Below are positions 9,468 to 19,959 of a stretch of 64,000 nt of DNA, piece by piece. The notes beneath the pieces were generated by a model. That model searched no databases, was not told where the DNA came from, and saw nothing but the letters and a program-made list of their open reading frames with translations. How positions within the stretch are numbered: the first letter of the stretch is position 1; every line of letters begins with the position of its first letter. Position numbers and translations under genes: made by a program. Origin of the DNA: Adineta steineri (lineage: Eukaryota > Rotifera > Eurotatoria > Adinetida > Adinetidae); the NCBI GenBank assembly GCA_905250115.1, contig CAJNOI010000086.1, positions 113,082 to 177,081 on the forward strand. The letters run 5' to 3'.

Positions 9468-9593
9468 ACATTTTTACATGAGTTGTGTCCTGTCTAATTA
9501 ATATATGACAAATATTGAATTAATCTATTTTTATAAACAAGGAAAATAATCATAAAAATCTTTTGGTAAGACAAGCAATTGACCAAATACGAT

Positions 9594-11210
9594 TCATTTG
9601 ATTTGATTACAATTAATTTGTTTTACATCATTTGTAAAATTATTCGAGATAGTAACTAATTTATCATATTGTATTGCAAGTGTGTGAAGAGTAGGTAAAT
9701 ATGTATTTGTATAACATAAAAATTGTTCAACATAATCAATATGTGCCTCAGCAAGATTAAGTTTAAATAAATGTAAATATGAAATTTTTGAGAAGATTTG
9801 TTTATCATCAATTATTGTAACTTGACGTTTATTTGCCTGTGGTGTTAAATTGTCAATGAGTAAATGTTTGAGTGATGGACATGCTTGAGATAGCCATTCG
9901 AAAAAATCATGTTCAAATGGCCGTCCATCAAATAACCATAAATTAGTAACATATAAGAAGTCTTGACCATGAAAACTGTTTGAAAGACACGTAAAATGAG
10001 TCATCTGAAATGGTGTTGAATAAATATGATAATAACTATATCCGTCCGAAAAATGGTCGATACAACAATTAACTGAAGAATATTTCCAATTAAGAAATGT
10101 ATTTTTAATATCATTCGCTGTTAAGAAATTATTCGTTTGATAAGTTCTTAAAACAGTACAAATATGGAATATAAACTTGTTTAAATATTTCATATGAATA
10201 AAAAGTTCTTCATTAAGATGTAAACCGTCAATAACAGATGATCTTACTATATCGAGACCGAAAGTAAGAGTTTCTAAATTTGGCATTCGACGAAGAAGTG
10301 ATAATATTCGACAATCATAAGCGTATGTGAGTAAATAGCTAGTTAATGAGAATTCTTTGAGATTAAATAAAATTTTCTATTAAACAAAAAAGAAATAGAT
10401 TAATTATTCGAATAAAATAATTTCCACTTTTCATTAATTCTCTTACTTGATTATTATTGTCCACTACTGATCTTGTAATGAGAAGAATATGCACTGTGAA
10501 AGAACATAATTGTTCTAGACGACCATCAAGTAGACAAAGACAATCATCAAAGCCAACCACATTAATCAATAAAGTGTGTAAATTTGAAGAAAAACAAACA
10601 TTTGGAGGTAGATACTCGATTGAAAGGTATGCATGGTTGATTATTAACCATTGATTCATATTTAAATATAACAAATTTCTGCAAATAGCAAGTATACGCA
10701 TACATACATTTGTAAATGATCGATTAGTAAATATTTCGTTTTCGCTCTTGACAGTTAAATGTCTTATCTGTTGTTGAAACAAACGAGAAATAGGCGACTC
10801 ATCTAATCATATGATTAAATATGATATTCATAATTATGAAAAAAAAAGAAGTTTTATCTACCTGTTAAATATTGTAAAAGAATACCTGGCAAAAAATTAG
10901 TTAAAACAATAACAGTAAGATTAGGATATTCACAAGCAAGAAGAATACGTTCCATAGAAAATATTTCAAGAGTAAGTTCCACAATGTTATGATGTATTTG
11001 AGGTAATATTTCACAACAAAATCGATTAAGTTGAACATTATTCATTGAAAAGTTTAAGAATTTAGTATTGTTAATACTTCTTGCCATTTGATCGAGTCGA
11101 TTATTAACATTGAATAATGAATAAAGAACATCAACGGAATCAAGTTTTTTTAAAATAATAAGTAATATTTCGTCAGATAAATCAAGTAAGTGAGCTGTTC
11201 TACAATTCAT
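9594..11210 (-). CDS. F-box protein with leucine-rich C-terminal region
   Basis: Three exons (10862-11210, 10447-10802, 9594-10376) join in frame to 495 residues; introns are 59 and 70 nt. Residues about 9-45 (LLDLSDEILLIILKKLDSVDVL.. to NRLDQMA) are an F-box, the motif that binds Skp1 in SCF ubiquitin ligases. The rest is built of irregular leucine-rich segments (LRHLTVKS, LLYLNMNQW, LHTLLINVVGF, LKHLLIDNL, LPTLHTLAIQY), as in FBXL-type substrate receptors. A substrate cannot be predicted. Such F-box/LRR genes are common in bdelloids. It is a stand-alone gene between hairpin elements. Confidence 0.85.
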
Positions 11211-11633
11211 AGCTGAGAAATATTGTTTGACTTTTCTTCTTTTACTGTGCAGTTATATGCCGTATATGTCGGACTGAATTACGGACGAATATATCAATAT
11301 TTTTATAGTCTGCCGATACAAAGCTAAAGATTACATTTTTGACAATATACTTGTTTGAACTTTTTCATCTATCGAGATATAGGTTCAACAATAGCTGATT
11401 AAATATGTTTACGTTATTATAAAGTGCTCTTTATTATCATTGTTTTTTACATTAAAATTCTTCTCGATTTTAATTTGAAATTTTTTAATCACTGATCCCC
11501 GTACTACTAGATAAAAAGTGCATACACTTCAATCTTTTTGCTTGATATTTTGATTACATACAAAGATAGGTAAACTATTTATGATCGTTCATCTCAAACT
11601 AATTGATCTTAACGTAGGAGATTTTCAAAAAAA
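11211..11633. other. AT-rich intergenic region
   Basis: The 5' flank of the F-box gene. No open frame or repeat beyond homopolymer runs. Confidence 0.5.
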
Positions 11634-11736
11634 AATGAGGACGTGGGTGTGGGTATATGGAATACTACAAGAAGAAAACGAGCTTGTCCATTATTACATT
11701 GTTTTTCTTGCTCTAATCTCACAGCCTCAAGATATT
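11634..11736. repeat. Degenerate telomere-like hairpin element
   Basis: Left arm ATGAGGACGTGGGTGTGGG then TATATGGAATACTAC, matching the family loop core. The right side ends CACAGCCTCAAGATAT, with poor pairing and an enlarged loop. Confidence 0.5.
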
Positions 11737-11851
11737 CTTTAAACTTGATTAATTTTTTCTTTATTTTAATAGATATAACGTGTAACGAACACTATTGTAA
11801 GATATAAAAAAAAGGGTAATTATAACTTTTTAACATCGTTCTCTGTAGTCT

Positions 11852-12713
11852 TCAACTTAGCCAGTGTTGGATGGCTTTCATATTGTGCTTTCTGCAACTG
11901 TCGATATAGTTGCCGACTTTGACCTTCTTGATTGATGTTTGTTGTTGATGAATAGCTTGAATTTCGATAAATGTGAGACATCGTTTAAAAGCTTTGAGAT
12001 TAGCTATACGAGCTTGAGTAGATGTTTCTGATAAGTTATTGTCAGGTTTCCTTGATAGCAAAATTTTAAATATAGAAAAGTCGTTCTGCAGCTCATCAAG
12101 AAGGCAGATATCATATTGTTCGATTTTTGAAATACATTGCCCATCGATCCATATTTGATAATTCGATTGTGGAGTGGTTCTAGTCAAAACAATATGAACC
12201 CATCTGTTAGCAATCGATACACATTTTCCATTGTCAATATAATATTGTTCATCACTACAAATCGAGATATTCCTACCTACGATGTTCCAATAACCAGCTC
12301 GCACATTTAAAACATTGTGGTGGTAAGAAAATCCAAAAGGAGAAAGAATGAGGTAAGCCGTAGAACTTTAAAGGATAATGATGATCAAAGAGAGACTTAT
12401 TATCAGATAAATCTTCTGATCGAATCCATGGTAAAAATAGGCATTTACTTGATCGAAGTTTGATTGGCAATAATGATTGATCAGTATTTAATTTCGATAG
12501 GTAGTCATTTTGGTGGGAATAAGAATACATGACATCCGAATAGGATTCTACGGAATGTTTTAATAATACAGAAAACCATTGATTAAAAAAATATTTGTTA
12601 TTCATAAAAAAAGATCGCCAACGACGACAAACATGTGACATTCGAAGAATGTCTATCGATTGATCTATATATTGACAGATATGATACAGTAACTCACATG
12701 GCAATAAATCCAT
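11852..12713 (-). CDS. F-box protein with concanavalin-like (LamG) domain; frame interrupted
   Basis: Two overlapping frames form one protein. The first (12713 down to about 12290) begins MDLLPCELLYHICQYIDQS and HVCRRWRSFF, a canonical F-box at residues 1-40, then reaches HSFSFWIFLPP, typical of the first strand of a LamG/concanavalin-like sandwich. The second frame (about 12325 down to 11852) continues with AGYWNIVGRN, NRWVHIVLTRTTP and NYQIWIDGQ, the central strands of the same domain, and ends at about 290 residues in total. The frames differ by one base and no intron of believable length fits. Either a one-base error or a young frameshift mutation lies at about 12280-12320. Confidence 0.7.
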
Positions 12714-13178
12714 CTTGTTTTATCATATATATATATTGTTTGTAACAATATGCTGTGGATTTATATATGTCTAATCATAACCTTTCTTTGTCAATGCTAA
12801 ACATACATTTGACGTGTTTTGTTTTTCTAGTCAGTTACTTAATAACGGACTTCGACGTCTAATATTATATTTGTTCATTAACTAAGAACGTACAAAAAAT
12901 ACTGACTTCTTTCTTCGACACTCTCACTTTTTCTTGTTGATTTTTATCAAAGAATCCAATGAACAAGACGGTGATTAACAAAATCAGTAGTATAAATATT
13001 CTTGTTTCCATCTATAGGTTTATTTTGAATATAAGGTGAAAAAACGATAAGAAACAAAATACAATACCAATAACGATACACTAGGATTTACAACATTTAC
13101 ACATAAAACTATATGAATACATTGAAAAAAATGACAAAATATTATTTAGTTTTGTTCTTCTACTCTTGGTTTCATTTC
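12714..13178. other. AT-rich intergenic region
   Basis: Between the F-box gene start and the 3' end of the next GPCR. No feature seen apart from a TATATATATATA run near 12727. Confidence 0.5.
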
Positions 13179-14123
13179 CTAAATAACAGGCGCTATTCGA
13201 CGATGTAGAATTTTCTTCATTTTCGATCCCAATTGTGGTATTGAATACAAGCACACAAAAGGAAATAGTAACCAAATAAAATATGTGAGAAAACCAACCC
13301 ATTGCAGTAACGCGATTATGGAAGGTGCCGGAGCTATTAAAACCCATAAATAGGCAATCGCAAATGGTAGATTAAATAAAAGATAGAGACATGAAATAGA
13401 AACAAGTTGAAAGATCATTAATCGATATTTTCGCCAATTTATTGATCGTTGAAGACGAGTTTTTGATCGATAAACTCGAAACAAAAGGGCACCATTACAT
13501 ATCAATACACATATCGTTGGAGATAAGATATGCATACTTGTTTGCCACATACCCAATAATGGATCTCTTGACTGACAACCATAATAACATATATTATTGA
13601 CAAAATCTACTTGTTGTTCACATGGAAAGAAAAAGCTGGAATAAATATAAAATATGAAAAGATAAATGGTGATGAGAATTGGCGGCATATAATGAAAACA
13701 AAACTTTTTCCACTTTATATTTAATAGATTAAAATGAAAAATGAGAAGATGTCGTTCAAACGATGCCCATGCAATTAAAAGATTCATCATATTAGAAGAC
13801 AAAGTCTCAATAAATGATCTAGTTTTACACGATGCAAGAGTCCAATGCATAGTTGGTTTTAATCTATGTGAATCTATTACTGTTGGAATCATAAAAGCGG
13901 TTATGATAAAGGAATAGCATAATGTAAATAAAATAACATAATTATGTGGTGCCGAACGAAGAGCTTTATTGAAAAAAATAAGAATAAACACGATAAGATG
14001 CATGAGAATAGATGGAATATCAAAGGTTAGTAATAATATGAATGATACATCCTTGGAAATAAATTCAAATGGGCTCTCTGTTTCAGTTTGTTTAGTAACA
14101 TTTGTATTGTCAGACACATTCAT
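13179..14123 (-). CDS. Rhodopsin-like GPCR (ERH-motif subgroup)
   Basis: A single-exon frame of 314 residues with seven hydrophobic segments. The N-terminus carries NxS/T sites (NVS, NVT). The TM1/loop 1 boundary reads NKALRSAPHNYVIL. TM3 ends in ERH in place of DRY (SFERHLLIFH). Loop 2 has the conserved Cys region (CEQQVDF). TM5/6 shows RKYRLMIFQLVSIS. NPxxY in TM7 is not recognisable. Relatives at 28.3 kb share LR.A.HN, ERH.LIFH.NL and the W(R)xYR(K/L)M segment, defining a local subgroup. The ligand is unknown; loss of DRY does not exclude G-protein coupling. Confidence 0.85.
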   Translation of the reverse strand: MNVSDNTNVTKQTETESPFEFISKDVSFILLLTFDIPSILMHLIVFILIFFNKALRSAPHNYVILFTLCYSFIITAFMIPTVIDSHRLKPTMHWTLASCKTRSFIETLSSNMMNLLIAWASFERHLLIFHFNLLNIKWKKFCFHYMPPILITIYLFIFYIYSSFFFPCEQQVDFVNNICYYGCQSRDPLLGMWQTSMHILSPTICVLICNGALLFRVYRSKTRLQRSINWRKYRLMIFQLVSISCLYLLFNLPFAIAYLWVLIAPAPSIIALLQWVGFLTYFIWLLFPFVCLYSIPQLGSKMKKILHRRIAPVI

Positions 14124-15036
14124 TTTGTAAGTCTCGCTTCCAAATTAGAAAAATGATATACAGATGAATGACGGAATGAAAATAATTTTAAATAAATAAT
14201 AGTTAGATAAAAGTTTTGAAGATTGTAACGGAAATTAATTCAGAATGAGAGAAAAATTATGAGAAACATAATAAGAAAGAATGAAAAAGGAGAGAATGGA
14301 GACGGCGTAGGAGAGAGAAAATATATCCAGAGAAAAGAAACAGAAAATACAAAAATATCAATTAGGAATTAGTCGATGCATTAATTCACAAGGTATAAAT
14401 TAATTTTGTGATTAAGATGACAATGAAAAATAGCATTTTTATAAATGGATGAAGAAGATTCTGGCAACAAAAAAATCTAAAAAGTCATAAAAGGAAATTC
14501 TTTGATCCCAATCATATTTGTTAAGCATGTGAAAAAAATAATTTGAGTGCGTAAAATATTGAAAATAAAAATAAATAATGTCCTTTTAGAAATAATGCAC
14601 ATTTAGACATAAAACAAGCCAACAAGAATGGGTGTGGGTGTTCACTTCGCTATCATCCGCTAAGTATCCAGTATTCATTCTTCATGATAGTACTTTTTTG
14701 ATGATATGATTGATAATTATGAGAAGATTACTTTTGAAAAGCTTACGAACACCTATGGCTTTTTAATAGAACTCACCTAGCGCATGATCTTAAATTCATT
14801 TTTTTATTTTAATTGCTTCTAAATTTATCTCTTGTAGTTTATGAATGTTCTTAAAAAAGATTATATATTATAATTATTGCCTAGTTTTTTTAATTTACGC
14901 ATTACAAAAAGAAGATAAGGGTAAGAAGGATTTTCTCTAATGAATTAATTTCGTATCTATGGGCTATATAATATATTATATATTTACGAGCTTAAACGTT
15001 GTTTATTCTCATTTGTTATATTAGAAAACTTTTGAT
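14124..15036. other. AT-rich intergenic region between divergent GPCR genes
   Basis: Purine-rich low-complexity DNA (about 14220-14340) and a lone half-hairpin at 14628-14660. The two GPCR genes are transcribed away from it, so promoters should lie here, but no specific element could be named. Confidence 0.5.
14628..14660. repeat. Half hairpin element
   Basis: AGAATGGGTGTGGGTGTTCAC resembles one arm of the hairpin family. No clear complementary arm nearby. Confidence 0.4.
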
Positions 15037-16032
15037 ATGAGTACTCTTACCGAACGAGTAGATCAAACTAGTATTTATGTTCAACCAATTCTTTTTATTC
15101 TTGTTATGATTACAAATATTTTAAATATATGTATATTACGTGATCGTACACTTCGATCATCACCTTGTAGTTATTATTTTATTAGTTTTTCAATTTCAAG
15201 TATTCTTTATACTTGTATTCTATGCCCAACACAAAGTTTACGACGATATAATATTTTATGGATAAATACAACGGTCGGTTGCAAATTGAATCCTTTTCTT
15301 TTATTTGTTTTACCTCTACAAGCTAGTCTTATGCTTATCTTAGCTTCGTTCGATCGTTTTTGTTCAAGTTCCATATCAGTGAAACTTCGTTCAATGAGTA
15401 ATATACGAGTAGCACGATGGTCAATTATATTGGGTTCACTTTTATGCGCACTATGCATGTCACCAATGATATTTATCTATGATTTTAATTCAACATTACA
15501 TTTATGTACACAATATTCTAATCTGTTAACGACTATATTTACTTTTGGTCAGATTATTCTTTATTATATTTTAGTACCAATAAGCATGGCTGTATTTGGT
15601 ATTTTGACCATATCTAATATTCGACAACAACTTAATCGAGTAAGACCCATAGCAGGTAATAATCAACATCGTCGAACAGAAAGTCAGTTGGCTCGAATGT
15701 TAATAATTCAAATTAGTGTTCATATGATTTTTGCACTCCCATTTGGTATTATATATTTGATGAATACATTTATGCTATCATCACGAACACCATTCATAAT
15801 AGGTTTACGATTAGCTTTTGTCACTTGGCAACAATGTGATTATTTTGTTCCGTTTTTTCTTTATACTCTTTCTAGTAGTGTTTATCGTGTAAAATTCTTT
15901 CGAATACTCAAATTAAAACATCATGATAATAACGTAACCATACATGTCACACAAACTCAAGCATATAATACTCGTCATAATGGTAATCGAGTAACGTTAT
16001 TCGAGGCGACAAAATGTAATACTGCTGTTTAA
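15037..16032 (+). CDS. Rhodopsin-like GPCR (peptide-receptor-like)
   Basis: A single-exon frame of 331 residues with seven hydrophobic segments. TM1 is ILFILVMITNILNICIL. Loop 1 holds RTLRSSPCSYYF, a hallmark shared with the GPCRs at 31.5 and 35 kb. TM3 ends in ASFDRFCSS (DRF in place of DRY). Loop 3 is basic (RRTESQLARML), followed by QISVHMIFALPFGIIYL in TM6. The layout resembles FMRFamide-type neuropeptide receptors and related bdelloid orphan receptors. The ligand is not predictable. The start ATG follows an AT-rich leader without another upstream in-frame ATG. Confidence 0.85.
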   Translation: MSTLTERVDQTSIYVQPILFILVMITNILNICILRDRTLRSSPCSYYFISFSISSILYTCILCPTQSLRRYNILWINTTVGCKLNPFLLFVLPLQASLMLILASFDRFCSSSISVKLRSMSNIRVARWSIILGSLLCALCMSPMIFIYDFNSTLHLCTQYSNLLTTIFTFGQIILYYILVPISMAVFGILTISNIRQQLNRVRPIAGNNQHRRTESQLARMLIIQISVHMIFALPFGIIYLMNTFMLSSRTPFIIGLRLAFVTWQQCDYFVPFFLYTLSSSVYRVKFFRILKLKHHDNNVTIHVTQTQAYNTRHNGNRVTLFEATKCNTAV

Positions 16033-16684
16033 ACGTGTAGAACATGAACTAAAATTGACTTATTGTTGTTCGTAATACAAAAAAAAATTTCTTTTTGATG
16101 TTGTATTTGTTGCAAATAAATTAACAGTTGCTTCTATATCGTATAAATGAATCAATGTCAGACACTTACTGCGTAACATTTCCTGTAAGGTCTATAGAAT
16201 ATGTATAAAAGTAATTAGCTCTTCTACGTTCCAACCTTAATTTAAATCTAAATATCAAAACTTACACATACACATTTTATTTAAAAATATTATCCTTATT
16301 TTTAATTGAATCCATCCTGAGGGTGTGAATGTAAATGTAAGTTGGAATGGGAATGTAATTGGCGGTTTCCTTTATACACGCCTCAATATGGTTGATGGAC
16401 TCTTTTGTTAAAGCAACTGTGACAGCCTACAAAAGAGAATGTCATCAAAGAGTAACTCGTCAGTCAGCAAGGATCGTTTCGTTCAATATTGGAAAAAGAT
16501 GATTTTCAATAGTAATATACTGCTACTAGTTATTTTTTCGAGATTTTACTCTTCGTTTTTTTTCTTTCGAGCAATTACAGTACTTCCTCGATGATTCTAG
16601 TTCGCTCCTCAAAACTAAGAACAAATTATAATTGATAATTTAATAGAAAGAGTCAAAATTTCACTTACTGATATTGGAAAAATA
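16033..16684. other. AT-rich intergenic region
   Basis: 3' flank of the GPCR, one hairpin element (16314-16388), nothing else recognised. Confidence 0.5.
16314..16388. repeat. Degenerate telomere-like hairpin element
   Basis: Left arm ATCCTGAGGGTGTGAATG; right arm is only TACACGCCTCAATAT. The interior has extra GGAATG units. Confidence 0.5.
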
Positions 16685-17026
16685 ATGTATTATTTAAATC
16701 GTATTTGTTATTGTATTGATTTAAATGAATACACAAATTATTCCAATTACCCATCTTTATCTTATGAAGATCAACAATTTATATTTTCCATAGCTCTTTG
16801 TTCAAGTCCAGACTTATTGGAAAATTTTTCTTTCCCAACGATAAATGATTTGACCATGAAAAAGAAAAATTCTGTCAGATTAGTTGTTCATCAATACTTT
16901 CCTCATCAGTCATCGTCAGTGGACAAACATATCAGACTAAAAGAATATTATTGGGATCCTATGAATAAACTCGCACAACAATTTCGTTGTCAACACCGAT
17001 TAAGAAAATATTGTTTGATTACATAG
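16685..17026 (+). CDS. Small hypothetical protein
   Basis: A 113-residue frame with balanced protein-like composition (for example DLLENFSFPTINDL, LKEYYWDPMNKLAQQFRCQH). It has no signal peptide, membrane segment or known motif. It could be a small gene or the last part of a decayed one; no upstream exon was found. Confidence 0.4.
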   Translation: MYYLNRICYCIDLNEYTNYSNYPSLSYEDQQFIFSIALCSSPDLLENFSFPTINDLTMKKKNSVRLVVHQYFPHQSSSVDKHIRLKEYYWDPMNKLAQQFRCQHRLRKYCLIT

Positions 17027-17210
17027 TATTTAACATTTAATTAAAGCAAATTTATTTTTGTTAGTGATATCGAGAAAAATAACCTTATATTTTTGTTTGC
17101 ATCAGATATTTATTTTGTACTTATTGATAAGATATTTTTGAAATATACAACCTTGTTGATTAATTCAAAATTCAAAATTTTTCAGCTGAATAACAAAAAA
17201 CTTTTTCGAT

Positions 17211-17284
17211 ATAGGAGTGGGTGTGAGTGAGTGAACACAAGTTTTTCTTTTTCTTCTTTACACACTCACGCGCACAACCTAATT
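17211..17284. repeat. Telomere-like hairpin element
   Basis: Left arm TAGGAGTGGGTGTGAGTGAG, pyrimidine-rich loop, right arm CACACTCACGCGCACAACCTA. Confidence 0.65.
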
Positions 17285-17837
17285 GTTGAACTTCTATGAT
17301 AATCATAATTGTTTGAAGACATGAACAGTAATAACCATAAGAGAATTATAGTAGATAGGTAGTATTGATAAATCTAAAACTATTCTAAAATATTTTTTGT
17401 TCACTGGAAACTTCTCCCTAGCATTTTACAAACCGCAAAACCATTTTATAAATCTGACACTATACAAATTTAGTTCTATCTTTAAAAGCGTAATTAACGA
17501 TGTTGTATTTGTTTCCAAGTTGTTTTGTAGGAAAACTGATAGTTTCGAAAATATCTAAATCTTCACATATGTGAAACTTGTCTATTTCAAATTGTGAATG
17601 ATACTTACAGTTCTACCGAGCAAGATAAAAAGAATGAGCATAGCAATGAAACTCACAGACATTTTATTTCTCATCTACTCAAATAGATAAAAGATAGAAA
17701 AGTGGATATGTGTGCATGTAACAGTGCACACATACTTTTGTTTAAAAAAAACGTTTTCTCTAGATAAAACAATTGAAACTATTTGATCTGCTTAGTTTAC
17801 TTTTTCTACTTAAAATATTATTCTCCGATCCATAAGT

Positions 17838-17911
17838 CCTGAGAATAGATGTGAGTGTGGATATAATATCAGTATATAATACCTAAACTCACATCCACGC
17901 CCGCCTTCAAT
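17838..17911. repeat. Telomere-like hairpin element
   Basis: Left arm CCTGAGAATAGATGTGAGTG; core ATATAATATCAGTATATAATACC; right arm CTCACATCCACGCCCGCCTTC. The AT core is duplicated here. Confidence 0.65.
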
Positions 17912-18009
17912 TTCTTTTTCTTGAAGTTTTATTTTTTATTTTATTTTTATTTTTCGATTTTTTATTCCACGAAACATTTCTTTTCTTTTTCTTAAAATCA
18001 AAGTTTCAT

Positions 18010-19439
18010 TCACAAAATTACTTCAAATTTTTGAATTCGATAAGTAAAAATATCAGCGACATAAAGGTTTCCTTCATCATCAAAAGATAAACTACCAGGA
18101 TTATTGAATTGATTTGATTGATTTCCTTGACCATTTCCACCAACAACAATTTCACCCTCTTCTTTTCCTTCACACCAACGCATCACTCGATGATTCCCAT
18201 TGTCCGTCACATAGATTTGACCTAAATCATCAACAACTACTCCTGTAGGAAAAGACAATTGATTCAGATTTCCTCCTTCACCATTTCCTCCAGCCACAAC
18301 TATTCCTTCTGTTGCATCTTTTTTCCATTTCATCACACGATGGTTGTTCCTATCTGATACATAAACAGATTGATCTTCATCAACAAAGATAAAAGTAGGA
18401 TCATTTAATTGATTGAGTTGATTCCCTCTTCCATTTCCACCTGCCACTATAATTCCTTCATTGTTATATTCTCCCATTTTCCATCGTCTCACTTCACCCT
18501 TAATCCAGTCAGAAACATAAAGAAATCCATTTTTATCCATTGTCAAACCATAACAGTCAATATTCTCAATGAGAATGTGCTGTGTTTGATTCAACAATTG
18601 GATTACTCGTCTGTTCCAACGATCAGCAATGATGATCGAATGATTCTGTTGATCAACAATCACAGCTGATGAATAATTCAATTGATTCGTTTGATTTCCT
18701 TGTCCATTTCCACCTGCAATGATTTGTCCTTCTTCTGCATTATATTTCCATTCAACAATACGATGATTGCCAGAATCAGCAATGAAAATATTTTTGTTTT
18801 TTATCAATAAAGATTCCATGAGGGATATTGAGTTGATTTAATTCTTGTCCTTCTCCATTTCCACCAGCTACAGTGATGGCATTTTGCTTCCATTCAAGAT
18901 TTGTCTTATCTAAAACAGATCATATTTGTAGTTTCAAATATCTTGAGAGTGTGAATAAGAGTGTTGCATCTATCATCCACCGATTCACTCACTTTTCATT
19001 GGTGGACAGATACTTTGATCGGTCACTGTAACTGGATAACATACAGGAAGATCATTACATTGTGGATGTTGAACACACGTCGTATTAGGTTGAGAACATG
19101 AATAGCCTGATGAATTACACAGTACAAGATGAGAACATGCTAATCAGCGAAAACCACAAATGCCTGTATCGTTCTTAGCACCTATTACATGAAAGCATCC
19201 ACATGCACTGTTTGTGGAACATTCACCATATTGCGTTGTGTTCTTACATATTTGAGATTTGTTTTGAACTACGAAAGTTATAAACTAATACATATAAACA
19301 TATAAAACAGAATAAAAATCAAACCTTTTATACTAAAATAGAAAACCAATGAATGTTAACAAAATGAATGATAAAAATGAATAATTATTTACCTGAGAAT
19401 AATGAAAACGACGTAGCAGTAGATATTGATTGTAGTCAT
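18010..19439 (-). pseudogene. Secreted Cys-rich + NHL-repeat protein, disrupted
   Basis: Probable exons: a hydrophobic signal-type exon (19393-19439, MTTINIYCYVVFIIL), a Cys-rich exon (about 18993-19260; CKNTTQYGEC.., then CVQHPQCNDLPVCYP) and an NHL exon (18010-18909). The last two join in frame across an 83-nt intron (18910-18992). The NHL part has about six repeats of the form AGGNG.GN..NQL..P..I.VD....I.VAD..NHRV..W, a beta-propeller scaffold. Defects: an in-frame TGA at 19144-19146, a one-base frame change in the A/T run at about 18788-18804, and an unmatched phase at the first junction. The NHL frame itself (18010 to about 18800) is intact for 260 residues. Confidence 0.7.
18939..18994. 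repeat. Telomere-like hairpin element inside an intron
   Basis: Left arm TATCTTGAGAGTGTGAATAA, right arm CGATTCACTCACTTTT. On the gene's strand the right arm supplies the intron donor (AAAA|GTGAGTGAATC). Confidence 0.7.
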
Positions 19440-19770
19440 AGTTGATTTTAAAATAGCAGACTATAGTGAAAAAATACGTGTTTTTATTTTTAAAACATAG
19501 ATAATATCTTAAGTCAATATAATTGAAATATAACAGATGCATTTATTCACACATCAGTAAGTCAAAATTTGATATCGATTTAATTTCTTCTAATCTTTCT
19601 GATTCTATTCCGCGAAAAATGTATAGATGATTATGTGATAAAGTTAAGATACAAGTGGTATTAGTATATTTTCAAAAAGTGAAATATTTGTGAGGAATAG
19701 TTATTTTCAACATTGCAAAGAATTATTGTATTCAGTAAGAAAAAGAGAATGTTTTCATTAGTATTTATTC
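19440..19770. other. AT-rich intergenic region
   Basis: No feature recognised. Confidence 0.45.
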
Positions 19771-19923
19771 AATATAATACAAACTCTTTTCAACTACACC
19801 AAAGCTATACCTACAGCAACTCTAGTACCTGAAGATCTAAGTAAAAAACCTTTGTCATATGCTATTCGTAATGTCAAACATGCTATTAATGAAAGTTCTG
19901 GATATTATATTTATTTGAATTAA
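19771..19923 (+). pseudogene. C-terminal coding fragment of an unidentified gene
   Basis: The + frame reads LFNYTKAIPTATLVPEDLSK and then PLSYAIRNVKHAINESSGYY before TAA at 19921-19923. Codon pattern is protein-like but there is no start and no upstream exon was found. It converges on the mannosidase 3' end, 36 bp away. Confidence 0.35.
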
Positions 19924-19959
19924 AAAGCGAAAAGATTAAATAATGTTCTTAAATTTAAT

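Larger units (their letters stand above)
17027..18009. other. AT-rich intergenic region with two hairpin elements
   Basis: No supportable frame. Holds the hairpins at 17211-17284 and 17838-17911 and an ATTTTATTTTTATT-type low-complexity stretch near 17930-17960. Confidence 0.5.

Noticed and set aside
13081..13347. 88-codon minus frame overlapping the 3' end of the ERH GPCR
   Set aside because: Different frame overlapping well-supported TM7 coding sequence; no independent signal.
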